Shown here piece by piece: positions 38,065 to 48,941 of a stretch of DNA of 64,000 bases. Position numbers and translations under genes: made by a program. Numbering within the stretch: the first letter of the stretch is position 1; every line of letters begins with the position of its first letter. Under the pieces are notes generated by a model. It was not told the origin of the DNA. It worked only from the letters and a program-made list of their open reading frames with translations, and did no database searches. Location of the stretch: the NCBI RefSeq assembly GCF_009755725.1, contig NZ_CP046619.1, forward strand, positions 1,364,001 through 1,428,000, given 5' to 3'. Source of the stretch: Diaminobutyricimonas sp. LJ205. GTDB lineage: Bacteria; Actinomycetota; Actinomycetes; Actinomycetales; Microbacteriaceae.

Positions 38065-39599
38065 CGGCCACCACGACCCGCGCCGACTTCAGCGCGCGCC
38101 TCGGCTCCGGACACCGGGTGGTGCCGGTGATCCGCGAGATCTTCGCGCCCGAAGAGACCCCGGTCGGCATCTACCGCAAGCTCGCGAACGGTCGGCCCGG
38201 CAGTTTCCTGCTCGAATCCGCCGAGCAGGGCGGCATCTGGTCGCGGTACAGCTTCGTCGGCACCTCCAGCTTCGGGGTGCTCACCCAGCAGGATGACGCG
38301 GCCACCTGGCTCGACTACGGGTTGTCTGCCGAGCTCGCGTTCGGGACGAACCCGCCGGCCGGCCCGCTCGAGGCGATCTCGCACCTCTACGAACGCTGGG
38401 CGACGCCGCACGTCGACGGTCACCCCCCGCTCACCGGCGGCCTCGTCGGCTTCATCGGCTGGGACGCGGTCCGCCAGTTGGAGAAGCTGCCGGACGCTCC
38501 GCCCAACGACTTCACGGTGCCCGGGCAGGGCCTCAGCTTCGTCAGCGAACTGGTGGTGCTCGACCACAAGACCGGTTCGGTGCTGCTGATCGCCACGGCC
38601 CTTGCGCCTGATCTTGTCGGGACAGGCGACGAGGACGCCGCCTGGACGGACGCGCAACACCGCCTCGACGGCCTGCAACGCGGCCTCGCCCAGCCGGCCG
38701 AGGCGTGGCTCGCCGACATCGACTTCGGGGTCGAGCCCGAGCCGACTCCGCGGGTCAGCGCTGAGGACTTCCAGGCATCCGTCGTGCGCTCCAAGGAATT
38801 CATCCGCGACGGCGACGTCTTCCAGGTCGTCATCTCCGAGCGGTTCGACCACGTCGCCACCGCGCCGCCGCTGGACGTGTACCGGGTATTGCGCGCCCTG
38901 AACCCGAGCCCGTACATGTATCTGCTCACCCTGGATGACGCCGCCGGGCACCCGTACGCCATCGTCGGCTCCTCGCCGGAGGCGCTGGTCAAGGTCCAGG
39001 AGGGTCGGGCGTTCTCGCACCCGATCGCCGGCTCCCGGCCGCGTGGCGCCACGCCGGAGCAGGATGCCGCCCTCGCCGACGAACTCGCCGAGGACGCCAA
39101 GGAGCAGGCCGAGCACCTGATGCTCGTCGACCTGGCCCGCAACGACCTGCTCAAGGTCTGCCAGGCCGGCACGGTCGAGGTGACCGAGTTCATGCAGGTC
39201 GAGCGATTCAGCCACATCATGCACCTGGTCTCCTCGGTCGCGGGCAACCTGCGGCCGGATGTCAACGCGATCGACGCGTTCCGGGCGACCTTCCCGGCCG
39301 GAACCCTGTCCGGAGCACCCAAGCCCCGCGCGCTGGAGATCATCGACGAGCTCGAGGTCGCCGGACGCGGCGTGTACGGGGGAGTGGTCGGCTACTTCGA
39401 CTTCGCCGGGGACGCCGATCTGGCGATCGCAATCCGCACCACGCTGATCGCCGACGGGGTGGCCAGGGTGCAGGCCGGCGCCGGCCTGGTCGCCGATTCC
39501 GACCCGGCGACCGAGCACCAGGAAGCCAAGAACAAGGCGGCCGCACCGCTGCGCGCGGTCGCAGTGGCCAACGCCATGCACCGGCTGGAGCAAGCGTGA
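38061..39599 (+). CDS. trpE: Anthranilate synthase component I
   Basis: TrpE converts chorismate to anthranilate with ammonia from a glutaminase subunit (TrpG) that is not in the window. The 512-residue product carries the tryptophan-sensing segment SFLLESAEQGGIWSRYSF and the chorismate-binding core: LNPSPYMYLL, GSSPEALVKV, HPIAGSRPRG and FPAGTLSGAPKPRALEII. It overlaps hisI and the following membrane-protein gene by ATGA and GTGA. No leader peptide or attenuator can exist directly upstream, because hisI occupies that space. Confidence 0.96.
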   Translation: MTATTTRADFSARLGSGHRVVPVIREIFAPEETPVGIYRKLANGRPGSFLLESAEQGGIWSRYSFVGTSSFGVLTQQDDAATWLDYGLSAELAFGTNPPAGPLEAISHLYERWATPHVDGHPPLTGGLVGFIGWDAVRQLEKLPDAPPNDFTVPGQGLSFVSELVVLDHKTGSVLLIATALAPDLVGTGDEDAAWTDAQHRLDGLQRGLAQPAEAWLADIDFGVEPEPTPRVSAEDFQASVVRSKEFIRDGDVFQVVISERFDHVATAPPLDVYRVLRALNPSPYMYLLTLDDAAGHPYAIVGSSPEALVKVQEGRAFSHPIAGSRPRGATPEQDAALADELAEDAKEQAEHLMLVDLARNDLLKVCQAGTVEVTEFMQVERFSHIMHLVSSVAGNLRPDVNAIDAFRATFPAGTLSGAPKPRALEIIDELEVAGRGVYGGVVGYFDFAGDADLAIAIRTTLIADGVARVQAGAGLVADSDPATEHQEAKNKAAAPLRAVAVANAMHRLEQA

Positions 39600-40180
39600 G
39601 CGCACCCTCCGGGCGTCGACTGAAGAGCCTCGCGATCCTCGCCGGACTCGTCATCAGCGCGGTGCTGCTGCTCACCTGGACCCAGGTCTGGGTGATGATC
39701 CAATTGACCGACGGCAGCCAGCTGGAAGCCGCCGGTGAGGTGGCCTCTCCGGCGATCGCCGCGCTGGGGCTGGCCGGTCTCGCCGCCGCCGCAGCGCTGT
39801 CGCTTGCCGGTCCGGTGTTCCGTCGCATCCTCGGCGTGCTGCAGATCGCCGTGTCAGGCACCGCGCTGATCGCAACGATTGCCACCGTCAGCGACCCGAT
39901 CACCGCGTCCGCGGCCGTCGTCACCGACGCGACCGGCGTCAGCGGAGCCGAGTCGGTCGCCTCCCTGGTGTCCGCAGCGACGCTGACGGCGTGGCCGTTC
40001 GTCGCGCTGGTCGCCGCGGTCCTCGGCGCCCTGCTCGGCGTGTTCATCATCGTCACCGCATCGCGCTGGCCCGGATCCGGCCGCAAGTACCAGTCCGTGC
40101 GCCTGCAGAACGCCGACGAGAATTCCGCCGTTGACGATTGGGACGCGCTGAGCGACGGTCAGGACCCGACCGACCGCTAG
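39596..40180 (+). CDS. Trp biosynthesis-associated membrane protein
   Basis: The 194-residue product has about four predicted membrane segments (for example LAILAGLVISAVLLLTW and WPFVALVAAVLGALLGVFII) and a hydrophilic tail. It matches the family of actinobacterial membrane proteins regularly encoded between trpE and trpC, with no known biochemical role. The start is the GTG at 39596, which overlaps trpE as GTGA, so expression is coupled. Tryptophan or intermediate transport is possible, but nothing in the sequence proves it. Confidence 0.85.
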   Translation: MSAPSGRRLKSLAILAGLVISAVLLLTWTQVWVMIQLTDGSQLEAAGEVASPAIAALGLAGLAAAAALSLAGPVFRRILGVLQIAVSGTALIATIATVSDPITASAAVVTDATGVSGAESVASLVSAATLTAWPFVALVAAVLGALLGVFIIVTASRWPGSGRKYQSVRLQNADENSAVDDWDALSDGQDPTDR

Positions 40181-40183
40181 ACT
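40178..40183 (+). promoter_or_regulatory. Possible -10 box upstream of the small membrane-protein gene and trpCBA
   Basis: TAGACT fits TANNNT and includes the stop codon of the preceding gene. A transcript would start near 40190 and carry the AAGGAGAA ribosome-binding site of the next gene. This is suggestive only. Confidence 0.3.
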
Positions 40184-40219
40184 TGATGGCGGCTTGTCAT
40201 CCGAGCATCAAGGAGAATT

Positions 40220-40447
40220 GTGTCCCTCGACAACGACCCCGGTCACGGCAACTCACCCGCTGCCTGGACCGCCGTGACGATCATGCTCATCGCTTTCGTC
40301 ATCGGCACCATCGCCTTCTTCATGGAGATCAGCTGGCTCGTCTGGGCTTCCGGCGCGCTGGTCATCGTCGGCCTCATCACCGGCTGGGCACTGTCCAAGG
40401 CCGGCTATGGCGTCAACGGCCCCAAGTACAGCGCGAAGGTGCACTGA
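40220..40447 (+). CDS. Small two-segment membrane protein (DUF6704-like)
   Basis: The 75-residue product has an N-terminal HGNSPAAWTAV motif, two membrane segments (about residues 17-35 and 40-60) and a polar end (KAGYGVNGPKYSAKVH). I believe it matches a Microbacteriaceae family annotated DUF6704, with no known function. The GTG at 40220 has a strong AAGGAG site. Its position between the Trp-associated membrane protein and trpC is conserved in relatives and hints at a link with tryptophan synthesis, which is inference only. Confidence 0.8.
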   Translation: MSLDNDPGHGNSPAAWTAVTIMLIAFVIGTIAFFMEISWLVWASGALVIVGLITGWALSKAGYGVNGPKYSAKVH

Positions 40448-40452
40448 CCTAC

Positions 40453-41226
40453 GTGCTTTCTGATCTAGTAGCAGGGTCCGTCGCCGACGCCAACGAGCGC
40501 CGCTCCACTCGTCCTCTCGCCGATGTCGAGGCGGCCGCGCTCGCGCGTCCCGCCGCGCTCGATGTGCTTGCTGCATTGGCCCCGGCCGAGCGGGTGAAGA
40601 TCATCGCCGAGGTGAAGCGTGCCTCCCCGTCGCGCGGCCCGCTCGCCGACATCCCCGATCCCGCCGCCCTCGCCGTGTCCTACGAGACCGGCGGCGCCAG
40701 TGCGATCAGCGTGCTCACCGAAAGCCGCAAGTTCGGCGGCTCGCTCGCCGACCTGGAAGCCGTCCGTGAGGCCGTGTCGATCCCGGTGCTGCGCAAGGAC
40801 TTCATCGCCGACCCGTACCAGGTGTTCGAGGCTCGCGCCGCGGGCGCCGACCTGGTGCTGCTGATCGTGGCGGCGCTGGACGATGCCACTCTCCGCTCGC
40901 TGTACGGGCTGATCAGCGAACTCGGCATGACCGCGCTGGTCGAGACCCACGACGCTGACGAGCTCGAGCGGGCGCTGGACCTGGGCGCCGCCGTCGTCGG
41001 CGTCAACGCCCGCAACCTGAGCACATTCGAGCTGGACCAGGACCTGTTCGGCCGGCTCGCCGACCGGATTCCGTCCGGCGTGATCCGCGTGGCCGAATCC
41101 GCCGTGATGTCCGCCGCGGATGTCGCGCACTACCGCGCCGCGGGTGCTGACGTCGTCCTGGTCGGAGAAGCGCTCGTCACCGGCGGCGACCCGGTCACCC
41201 GACTCGGCGAATTCCTGGCCGTCTGA
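40453..41226 (+). CDS. trpC: Indole-3-glycerol phosphate synthase
   Basis: TrpC closes the indole ring. The 257-residue TIM barrel has [15 protein letters not shown] with the catalytic lysine, [24 protein letters not shown] and VAESAVMS. I chose the GTG at 40453 ([17 protein letters not shown]) because the frame upstream overlaps the previous gene and is not conserved. An AAGGTG lies 11 bases ahead. No trpF is present; in Actinobacteria a bifunctional HisA/PriA isomerase usually covers that step. It overlaps trpB by one base. Confidence 0.95.
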   Translation: MLSDLVAGSVADANERRSTRPLADVEAAALARPAALDVLAALAPAERVKIIAEVKRASPSRGPLADIPDPAALAVSYETGGASAISVLTESRKFGGSLADLEAVREAVSIPVLRKDFIADPYQVFEARAAGADLVLLIVAALDDATLRSLYGLISELGMTALVETHDADELERALDLGAAVVGVNARNLSTFELDQDLFGRLADRIPSGVIRVAESAVMSAADVAHYRAAGADVVLVGEALVTGGDPVTRLGEFLAV

Positions 41227-42437
41227 TGGCACTGCAAGACATCGACGGCCCGTTCTTCGGCGAGTACGGCGGACGGTTCATGCCCGAATCGCTGATCGCC
41301 GCCATCGACGAACTCGCCGAAGCGTACGAGATCGCCAAGCACGACCTCGAGTTCCAGGCGGAACTGGCCGAGCTGCACAAGAACTACACCGGCCGGCCGT
41401 CGATCATCACCGAGGTTCCCCGGTTCGCCGAACATGCCGGCGGAGCGCGGATCATCCTCAAGCGTGAGGATCTGAACCACACCGGTTCGCACAAGATCAA
41501 CAACGTGCTGGGCCAGGCGCTGCTCACCAAGCGGATCGGCAAGACCCGGGTCATCGCCGAGACCGGGGCCGGCCAGCACGGCGTGGCCACCGCCACCGCC
41601 GCTGCGCTGTTCGGACTGGACTGCACCATCTACATGGGCGAGGTCGACACCCAGCGCCAGGCGTTGAACGTCGCCCGGATGCGCCTGCTCGGTGCCGAGG
41701 TCATCTCGGTCACCACCGGCTCCCGCACCCTCAAGGACGCCATCAACGAGGCGTACCGCGAGTGGGTCACCTCGGTGGAGACCACCAACTACATCTTCGG
41801 CACCGCCGCGGGGCCGCACCCGTTCCCCACTATGGTGCGCGACTTCCAGAAGATCATCGGCGAAGAGGCACGCGAGCAGGTGCTCGCCCTCACCGGCCGG
41901 CTGCCCGACGCGGTTGCCGCGTGCGTTGGCGGCGGATCCAACGCCATCGGCATCTTCCACGCCTTCCTCGACGACCCCGACGTCGCGCTGTACGGCTTCG
42001 AGGCCGCCGGTGACGGCGTCGACACCGAGAAGCACGCCGCGTCCATCGAGCGTGGCCGCCCCGGCATCCTGCACGGCGCCCGCAGCTACCTGCTTCAGGA
42101 CGAGGACGGCCAGACCATCGAGTCGCACTCGATCTCGGCCGGACTGGACTACCCGGGCGTAGGCCCCGAGCATGCCTGGCTGGCCGACATCGGCCGTGCT
42201 CAGTACCTGCCCGCGACCGACACCGAGGCGATGGACGCGCTGCAGCTGCTGAGCCGCACCGAGGGCATCATCCCGGCGATCGAGTCCGCGCACGCCCTCG
42301 CCGGCGCCCTCAAGCTGGGACGTGAGCTCGGACCCGACGCCGTCATCCTGGTCAACCTCAGCGGGCGCGGCGATAAGGACGTCGCGACCGCCGGCCGCTG
42401 GTTCGGTCTCATGGACGAAGGAGCCCGGCAGGAATGA
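41226..42437 (+). CDS. trpB: Tryptophan synthase beta chain
   Basis: TrpB joins indole and serine using pyridoxal phosphate. The 403-residue product has the lysine motif [18 protein letters not shown], the phosphate-binding [13 protein letters not shown] and [17 protein letters not shown]. It starts within the trpC stop (TGATG) and overlaps trpA as ATGA. Confidence 0.98.
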   Translation: MALQDIDGPFFGEYGGRFMPESLIAAIDELAEAYEIAKHDLEFQAELAELHKNYTGRPSIITEVPRFAEHAGGARIILKREDLNHTGSHKINNVLGQALLTKRIGKTRVIAETGAGQHGVATATAAALFGLDCTIYMGEVDTQRQALNVARMRLLGAEVISVTTGSRTLKDAINEAYREWVTSVETTNYIFGTAAGPHPFPTMVRDFQKIIGEEAREQVLALTGRLPDAVAACVGGGSNAIGIFHAFLDDPDVALYGFEAAGDGVDTEKHAASIERGRPGILHGARSYLLQDEDGQTIESHSISAGLDYPGVGPEHAWLADIGRAQYLPATDTEAMDALQLLSRTEGIIPAIESAHALAGALKLGRELGPDAVILVNLSGRGDKDVATAGRWFGLMDEGARQE

Positions 42438-43222
42438 GCACCACCGTAACCTCCGTCGCAGACGTCATTGCGAAGCGGAACCGGGAAGGAAACGGCGCGT
42501 TCGTCGGGTACCTTCCGGTCGGATTCCCCGACCTTCAGACCAGCATCGACGCCGCAGTGGCCCTCGCCGAGAACGGCGCCGACGTGCTCGAGCTCGGGGT
42601 TCCGTACTCCGACCCGGTGATGGACGGCCTCGTCATCCAGCAGGCTACCCAGACCGCTCTCGAACGTGGCTTCCGGTTGCGTGATGTGTTCACCGCGGTT
42701 GAGGCGATCCGAAACCGGGTCGACGTGCCGGTGCTGGTGATGACCTACTGGAACCCGGTGCTGCAGTACGGGGTCGACAAGTTCGCCGACCAGCTGGCCT
42801 CGGCCGGCGGTTCCGGGTTGATCACCCCCGACATCACCCCCGACTCGGCGGCCGACTGGATTGCGACCAGCGAGCGCACCGGCCTTGACCGGGTGTTCCT
42901 GGCCGCTCCGACCTCGACCGACACCCGACTGCGGGAGACCGTCGCCGCCACCCGCGGGTTCGTCTACGCCGTCTCGACCATGGGCATCACCGGGCTGCGT
43001 ACCGACCTCGACGCCGCTGCGCGCACCCTGGTCGGCCGGTTGAAGGATGCCGGATCCACCACGACCTGCGTCGGAATCGGCATCTCCAACGCCGACCAGG
43101 TCACCCAGGTGCTCGAGTATGCCGACGGTGCCATCGTGGGAACCGCCCTGGTCAAGGCACTCGCAACCGACGGTGTAGCCGGCCTGGCGAGCGTGACTCG
43201 CACCCTGACCGCCGGCAAGTAG
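42434..43222 (+). CDS. trpA: Tryptophan synthase alpha chain
   Basis: TrpA splits indole glycerol phosphate and channels indole to TrpB. The 262-residue TIM barrel shows [15 protein letters not shown], the catalytic Glu and Asp in [16 protein letters not shown], and the phosphate loop [10 protein letters not shown]. It overlaps trpB by ATGA and is the last trp gene. lgt follows after 37 bp. Confidence 0.97.
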   Translation: MSTTVTSVADVIAKRNREGNGAFVGYLPVGFPDLQTSIDAAVALAENGADVLELGVPYSDPVMDGLVIQQATQTALERGFRLRDVFTAVEAIRNRVDVPVLVMTYWNPVLQYGVDKFADQLASAGGSGLITPDITPDSAADWIATSERTGLDRVFLAAPTSTDTRLRETVAATRGFVYAVSTMGITGLRTDLDAAARTLVGRLKDAGSTTTCVGIGISNADQVTQVLEYADGAIVGTALVKALATDGVAGLASVTRTLTAGK

Positions 43223-43225
43223 TCT
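43220..43225 (+). promoter_or_regulatory. Possible -10 box of lgt
   Basis: TAGTCT fits TANNNT, begins on the trpA stop codon and lies 34 bases before the lgt GTG, which has a GAAAGGTG site. Co-transcription with trpA is equally possible. Confidence 0.3.
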
Positions 43226-43259
43226 TACTCCCGTCTCTTCCCCGAAAGGTGTCACAGCC

Positions 43260-44279
43260 GTGATCGCTCCTGTCAGCATCCCGAGCCCCGATGAGTCGTG
43301 GCGTGTCTTCAACCTGGGCCAGTGGCTGCGGGACATCGGCCTGACCTGGTTCGGCTACGACGTGAACATCCACGCCTACGCGCTGTGCATCCTGCTCGGC
43401 ATCGTGGTCGCGACTGTGATGACCCACCAGCGGCTCACCCGTCGCGGGGCCGAGCCGGGCGTCGTGCTCGACATCATCATCTGGGCGATCCCGTTCGGGA
43501 TCGTCGGCGCGCGCATCTTCCACGTGATAACCCACCCGGATGACTACTTCGCCGGCCAGAACCTGCTCTCGGTGTTCTACATCTGGGAGGGTGGCATCGC
43601 CATCTTCGGCGCACTGGCCGGTGGCGCCGTGGGCGCCTGGATCGGCTGCCGGTTCAGCGGCATCCGGTTCTGGACCTTCGCCGACGCGGTGGCTCCCGGC
43701 CTCCTGCTGGCACAGGCGTTCGGCCGGTTCGGCAACTGGTTCAACCACGAACTGTACGGCCTGCCCACCGACCTGCCCTGGGGCCTGGAGATCGAATCCA
43801 GCAACCCGGCGTTCCCGGCCGGGCTGCCCGAGGGCACCCTGTTCCACCCCACCTTCCTGTACGAGATCATCTGGAATGTGGCCGGCGTGGCGGTCATCCT
43901 CTTCCTCGAGCGGCGCTACCGCCTGCAGTGGGGCAAGGTGCTCGGCGTCTACCTGATCTGGTACGGCCTCGGCCGCATCGTCTTCGAGTCGATCCGCATC
44001 GACCCGAGCGAGGTGTTCGCAGGGCTGCGCACCAACGTCTGGGCTGCGATCTTCGCCGTCATCGTCGGTGCGGTGATCATCATCGTGCAGCGCCGCCGGC
44101 ACCCCGGTATTGAGCCGAGCCCGTACGTGGCTGGACGCGAATGGGTCCCCGGGACCGGTGTTGTAAACTCTGACGCGATCTACTCCGATCGCGACGATGA
44201 CGGCGATGACGCTGTCAGTCCGTCTGACGACGGCAACGCCGAAACGCCCGCCACAAGTGGGGCCACTCGCCAGGACTAA
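43260..44279 (+). CDS. lgt: Prolipoprotein diacylglyceryl transferase
   Basis: Lgt adds diacylglycerol to the lipobox cysteine of prelipoproteins in the membrane, the step needed by the ABC binding lipoprotein of this window. The 339-residue product has several membrane segments, the signature AQAFGRFGNWFNHELYG, and HPTFLYEIIWN. The C-terminal roughly 50 residues form an acidic, disordered tail (SDRDDDGDDAVSPSDDGN), as in many actinobacterial Lgt proteins. The trpA-lgt order is conserved in Actinobacteria. Confidence 0.95.
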   Translation: MIAPVSIPSPDESWRVFNLGQWLRDIGLTWFGYDVNIHAYALCILLGIVVATVMTHQRLTRRGAEPGVVLDIIIWAIPFGIVGARIFHVITHPDDYFAGQNLLSVFYIWEGGIAIFGALAGGAVGAWIGCRFSGIRFWTFADAVAPGLLLAQAFGRFGNWFNHELYGLPTDLPWGLEIESSNPAFPAGLPEGTLFHPTFLYEIIWNVAGVAVILFLERRYRLQWGKVLGVYLIWYGLGRIVFESIRIDPSEVFAGLRTNVWAAIFAVIVGAVIIIVQRRRHPGIEPSPYVAGREWVPGTGVVNSDAIYSDRDDDGDDAVSPSDDGNAETPATSGATRQD

Positions 44280-44366
44280 TCGGTTCTCACCACGGAACCT
44301 CTCCCTTCCCCCACCTACGGGCCAGCGACGTCCCTGAAGAGCTTCGACTCGTGAGGACGGATCCAC

Positions 44367-47300
44367 ATGGCACTCACGCCACCCTTTGAACGATTCAGTG
44401 CTGCGCCGCCAGCAGCAGGCCTGTACAACCCGAAGTTCGAGAAGGACGCCTGTGGCCTCGCCATGGTCGCCACGCTCCGGGGCAGTGCAGGCCACGACAT
44501 CATCGAGACCGCGCTCGGCGCACTCCGCAACCTGGAGCACCGCGGCGCGGTCGGCTCAGACGCCGGCACCGGCGACGGTGCAGGCATCCTCAGCCAGATG
44601 CCGGATGCGTTCCTCCGCGCGGTGACCGCCTTCGAGCTGCCCGCACTGGGCCGTTATGCCGCCGGCCTGGCATTCCTGCCCACCGACGACGCCGAGCGGG
44701 ACCGGGCGAAGCAGGAGATCGCCCGGATCGCCGCCGAGGAGAACCTGGCCGTGCTCGGCTGGCGCGAAGTGCCGGTGAACGCCGACGTGCTCGGCAACCT
44801 GGCCCGTGAGGCCATGCCCGCCTTCGAGCAGCTGTTCGTGACGAGCGCGCTCGGCGAGACCGCGGCCTCGATCCCGGCGGGCATCGAACTCGACCGGATC
44901 GTGTACCGGCTCCGCAAGCGCGCCGAGCACGAACAGAACGTCTACTTTGCCTCGCTCAGCGCGCGCACCATCACCTACAAGGGCATGGTCACCACGCTGC
45001 AGCTCGAGCCGTTCTACCCAGACCTCAGCGACGACCGGTTCGCGTCCCGGCTCGCGCTGGTGCACTCGCGGTACTCCACCAACACGTTTCCATCCTGGCC
45101 GCTGGCGCAGCCGCTGCGGATGATGGCCCACAACGGTGAGATCAACACCGTGCAGGGCAACCGGAACTGGATGCGCGCCCGCCAGTCGCAGCTCGAGTCC
45201 GAGGTGCTCGGCGACCTGCGTCCGCTCCTGCCGATCATCACCGACGGCGGCTCCGACTCCGCTTCGTTCGACGAAGTGCTCGAACTGCTCACCCTGTCCG
45301 GCCGCTCGCTGCCGCACGCGATGATGATGATGGTTCCCGCGGCGTGGGAGAACCAGCAGGACGCGGACCCTGCCCGCCGCGCCTTCTACGAGTTCCACTC
45401 GATGCTGATGGAGCCGTGGGATGGACCAGCAGCGCTGACCTTCACCGACGGATCGCTGGTCGGCGCCACCCTGGACCGGAACGGTCTCCGCCCCGGTCGG
45501 TTCCTGGTCACCGACGACGGACTGGTGGTGCTTGCCAGCGAAATCGGTGTGATCGACGTTGACCCGAGCAAGGTCGTCCGAAAGGGACGCCTGCGCCCCG
45601 GCCGGATGTTCCTGGTCGACACCGAGGCCGGCCGACTGATCGAGGACGACGAGATCAAGGCGGAACTGGCCGCGGCCGAACCGTGGGGCGACTGGCTGGA
45701 CGCCGGCCGGATCAACCTCAAGGACCTTCCCGAGCGTGAGCACATCGTGCACACGCCCGCGTCGGTCACCCGCCGTCAGCGCACCTTCGGGTACACCGAA
45801 GAGGAAGTACGGATCCTGCTCGCGCCGATGGCGCGCACGGGAGCCGAGCCACTCGGCGCGATGGGCTCCGACACCCCGATCGCGGTGCTGTCCGAGCGTC
45901 CCCGGCTGCTCTTCGACTACTTCGTGCAACAGTTCGCGCAGGTCACCAACCCGCCGCTGGACTCCATCCGCGAAGCGGTCGTCACCTCGATGAGCCTCGG
46001 CCTCGGACCGGAACGCAACCTGCTGTCCGCAGGGCCCAAGCACACCCGCCAGGTCATCCTTGACTTCCCGGTCATCGACAACGACGAACTGGCCAAGATC
46101 CAGCACATCGACCCACGACCGGGCAACCGGGTGACCCGCACCATCAAGGGCCTGTACCGGTTCGACGCGGGCCTTGACGCCATGGAGAAGCGCATTGACG
46201 CGATGTGCGCCGAGGTGGATGAAGCCATCGAGGACGGCGCCGAGTTCATCGTGCTGTCCGATCGTGACTCCACCAAGGACCTTGCGCCGATCCCGTCGCT
46301 GCTGATGCTCGCGGCCGTGCACCATCACCTGATCCGCGCCGAGAAGCGCCTGCGGGTCGGGCTCATCGTCGAAGCCGGCGACGTGCGCGAGGTGCATCAT
46401 GTCGCGCTGCTGATCGGCTACGGGGCATCCGCCATCAACCCGTACCTGGCGATGGAGACCTGCGAAGACCTCGTCCGCCGTGGCGTGATCACCGGGCTCA
46501 CCCCGGAGAAAGCCGTCCGCAACGTGATCAAGGCGCTCGGCAAGGGCGTGCTGAAGATCATGTCGAAGATGGGCATCTCGGTGGTCAGCTCGTACGCGGG
46601 CGCCCAGGCGTTCGAGGCGATTGGGCTCAGCCGCGAGTTCATCGACAGGTACTTCACCGGAACCACCACACAGCTCGGCGGCGTGGGCATCGACGTCATC
46701 TCCCAGGAGAACCTCGACCGGCACACTTCGGCCTATCCGGAGGTCCCGTCCGCGCTCGCGCACGAACGTCTCGAGACCGGAGGCGAGTACCAGTGGCGCC
46801 GTGACGGAGCCCCGCACCTGTTCAACCCGGAAACCGTGTTCCGGTTGCAGCATTCCACCCGCACCCGCCGGTACGACATCTTCCGCGAGTACACCAGGCT
46901 CGTCGACGACCAGGCCGAGAGCCTGATGACGCTGCGCGGCCTATTCAAGTTCGCGTCGGACCGCAAGCCGGTTCCGATCGACGAGGTTGAGTCGGTGTCC
47001 TCGATCGTGAAACGGTTCTCCACCGGCGCGATGAGTTACGGCTCGATCTCCGAAGAGGCACACACCACCCTCGCGATCGCGATGAACCGACTCGGTGCGA
47101 AGTCGAACACCGGGGAGGGCGGTGAGGATGTCGCGCGCCTGACCGACCCGGAACGCCGCAGTGCGATCAAGCAGGTCGCCTCGGGCCGGTTCGGTGTGAC
47201 GAGCATGTACCTCACCCACGCCGACGACATCCAGATCAAGCTCGCCCAGGGGGCCAAGCCCGGCGAAGGCGGCCAGCTGCCGCCGACCAAGGTGTACCCG

Positions 47301-48941
47301 TGGATTGCTCGCACCCGGCACGCGACCGCGGGCGTCGGCCTGATCTCGCCGCCGCCGCACCACGACATCTACTCCATCGAAGACCTCAAGCAGCTGATCT
47401 TCGACCTGAAGCGCGCCAACCCGTCCGCCCGGATCCACACCAAACTGGTCAGCCAATCGGGGATCGGGGCGGTCGCGGCCGGCGTGGCGAAGGCGTTGTC
47501 CGACGTCATCCTGGTCTCCGGCCACGACGGCGGAACCGGCGCCAGCCCGGTGAACTCGCTCAAGCACGCGGGCACCCCATGGGAGCTCGGACTGGCCGAG
47601 ACCCAGCAGACGCTGATGCTGAACGGCATGCGCGACCGGGTCGTGGTGCAGGTCGACGGCCAGCTGAAGACCGGACGCGACGTCATCATCGGCGCCCTGC
47701 TCGGCGCCGAGGAGTTCGGCTTCGCCACCGCGCCGCTGATCGTCTCCGGCTGCATCATGATGCGCGTCTGCCACCTGGACACCTGCCCGGTCGGCGTCGC
47801 CACGCAGAACCCGGTGCTGCGGGACCGGTTCACCGGCAAGCCCGAGTTCGTGATCAACTTCTTCGAGTTCATCGCCCAGGAGGTGCGCGAGTACCTCGCC
47901 GAACTGGGCTTCCGCTCGATCGAGGAAGCCGTCGGTCACACCGAGGTGCTGGATGTCGACGGTGCCATCGAGCACTGGAAGGCCTCCGGCATGGACCTCG
48001 CGCCGATGCTCGTCGGGCCGGCATTCGCCGACGACGAGCCCCGCGCGAACCAGCGACCCCAGCACCACGAGTTGGACGAGCACTTCGACAACCAGCTCAT
48101 CGCGCAGGCTCACAGCGTGATCGAGCACGGCGGCACTGTCTCGATTGAGTTGCCGATCCGCAACACCGAGCGCGCGGTCGGCACCATGCTCGGCCACGAG
48201 GTCACCAAGCGGCACGGCGAACACGGCCTGCCGGCCGGCTCGATCGACGTGACACTGCACGGCTCGGCCGGTCAGTCCTTCGGCGCCTTCCTGCCGAGCG
48301 GGATCACCCTGCGGTTGGAGGGCGACTCGAACGACTATGTCGGCAAGGGCCTGTCCGGTGGTCAGGTCGTCGTGCGTCCCGACCGGGCGAGCGTGTTCGC
48401 CGCGGAACGCAACGTGATCGCCGGCAACGTGATCGGCTACGGCGCCACTCAGGGCAGCATGTTCATCCGCGGTGTCGTCGGCGAACGGTTCCTGGTGCGC
48501 AACTCCGGTGCCACCGCCGTCGTCGAGGGGGTCGGCGATCACGCTCTGGAGTACATGACCGGTGGCCTGGCCGTCATCCTCGGCACCACCGGCCGGAACC
48601 TGGGCGCCGGCATGTCCGGCGGCACCGCCTATGTGCACGACCTGAAGCGCGAACTGGTGAACACGGAGGCGTTGGACACCGGGGAGCTGGAGCTGCTTCC
48701 GCTCGGGGCCGGGGATGTCGAGATCCTCACCGATCTGCTTATCCGCCACAGCGCCGAGACCGACTCGGCGCTGGCCGCGCACATGCTCGCCAACCTGGAC
48801 GAGACCATGGCCCGGTTCGTGAAAGTCCTGCCGCGTGATTACGCGGCCGTGATGACCATCCGTCAGGATGCGGTCGATGTCGGGGACGACCCTGACTCGA
48901 GTGCCGTCTGGACCCGAATTCTGGAGGTGACCGGTGGCTGA
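44367..48941 (+). CDS. gltB: Glutamate synthase large subunit
   Basis: GltB makes two glutamates from glutamine and 2-oxoglutarate, with GltD supplying electrons. The 1524-residue product begins with a 28-residue propeptide expected to be removed to expose Cys29 (KDACGLAMV), the class II glutaminase nucleophile. An FMN-binding synthase barrel lies in the middle and C-terminal part ([46 protein letters not shown]). The 3Fe-4S cysteines lie in [19 protein letters not shown]-terminal beta-helix domain includes [20 protein letters not shown] (quoted in full, 20 residues). The ATG at 44367 has a TGAGGACGGA site that could partly pair with CGTCC at 44329-44333. It overlaps gltD by 8 bases. Confidence 0.98.
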   Translation: MALTPPFERFSAAPPAAGLYNPKFEKDACGLAMVATLRGSAGHDIIETALGALRNLEHRGAVGSDAGTGDGAGILSQMPDAFLRAVTAFELPALGRYAAGLAFLPTDDAERDRAKQEIARIAAEENLAVLGWREVPVNADVLGNLAREAMPAFEQLFVTSALGETAASIPAGIELDRIVYRLRKRAEHEQNVYFASLSARTITYKGMVTTLQLEPFYPDLSDDRFASRLALVHSRYSTNTFPSWPLAQPLRMMAHNGEINTVQGNRNWMRARQSQLESEVLGDLRPLLPIITDGGSDSASFDEVLELLTLSGRSLPHAMMMMVPAAWENQQDADPARRAFYEFHSMLMEPWDGPAALTFTDGSLVGATLDRNGLRPGRFLVTDDGLVVLASEIGVIDVDPSKVVRKGRLRPGRMFLVDTEAGRLIEDDEIKAELAAAEPWGDWLDAGRINLKDLPEREHIVHTPASVTRRQRTFGYTEEEVRILLAPMARTGAEPLGAMGSDTPIAVLSERPRLLFDYFVQQFAQVTNPPLDSIREAVVTSMSLGLGPERNLLSAGPKHTRQVILDFPVIDNDELAKIQHIDPRPGNRVTRTIKGLYRFDAGLDAMEKRIDAMCAEVDEAIEDGAEFIVLSDRDSTKDLAPIPSLLMLAAVHHHLIRAEKRLRVGLIVEAGDVREVHHVALLIGYGASAINPYLAMETCEDLVRRGVITGLTPEKAVRNVIKALGKGVLKIMSKMGISVVSSYAGAQAFEAIGLSREFIDRYFTGTTTQLGGVGIDVISQENLDRHTSAYPEVPSALAHERLETGGEYQWRRDGAPHLFNPETVFRLQHSTRTRRYDIFREYTRLVDDQAESLMTLRGLFKFASDRKPVPIDEVESVSSIVKRFSTGAMSYGSISEEAHTTLAIAMNRLGAKSNTGEGGEDVARLTDPERRSAIKQVASGRFGVTSMYLTHADDIQIKLAQGAKPGEGGQLPPTKVYPWIARTRHATAGVGLISPPPHHDIYSIEDLKQLIFDLKRANPSARIHTKLVSQSGIGAVAAGVAKALSDVILVSGHDGGTGASPVNSLKHAGTPWELGLAETQQTLMLNGMRDRVVVQVDGQLKTGRDVIIGALLGAEEFGFATAPLIVSGCIMMRVCHLDTCPVGVATQNPVLRDRFTGKPEFVINFFEFIAQEVREYLAELGFRSIEEAVGHTEVLDVDGAIEHWKASGMDLAPMLVGPAFADDEPRANQRPQHHELDEHFDNQLIAQAHSVIEHGGTVSIELPIRNTERAVGTMLGHEVTKRHGEHGLPAGSIDVTLHGSAGQSFGAFLPSGITLRLEGDSNDYVGKGLSGGQVVVRPDRASVFAAERNVIAGNVIGYGATQGSMFIRGVVGERFLVRNSGATAVVEGVGDHALEYMTGGLAVILGTTGRNLGAGMSGGTAYVHDLKRELVNTEALDTGELELLPLGAGDVEILTDLLIRHSAETDSALAAHMLANLDETMARFVKVLPRDYAAVMTIRQDAVDVGDDPDSSAVWTRILEVTGG

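Noticed and set aside
44556-46853. Long open frame (765 codons) on the minus strand opposite gltB
   Set aside because: It is antisense to a gene with strong family motifs. High G+C sequence often leaves the opposite strand open, and the translation is rich in His, Arg and Gly without domains. The same applies to minus-strand frames at 46941-49424, 37812-39605 and 48739-50346.
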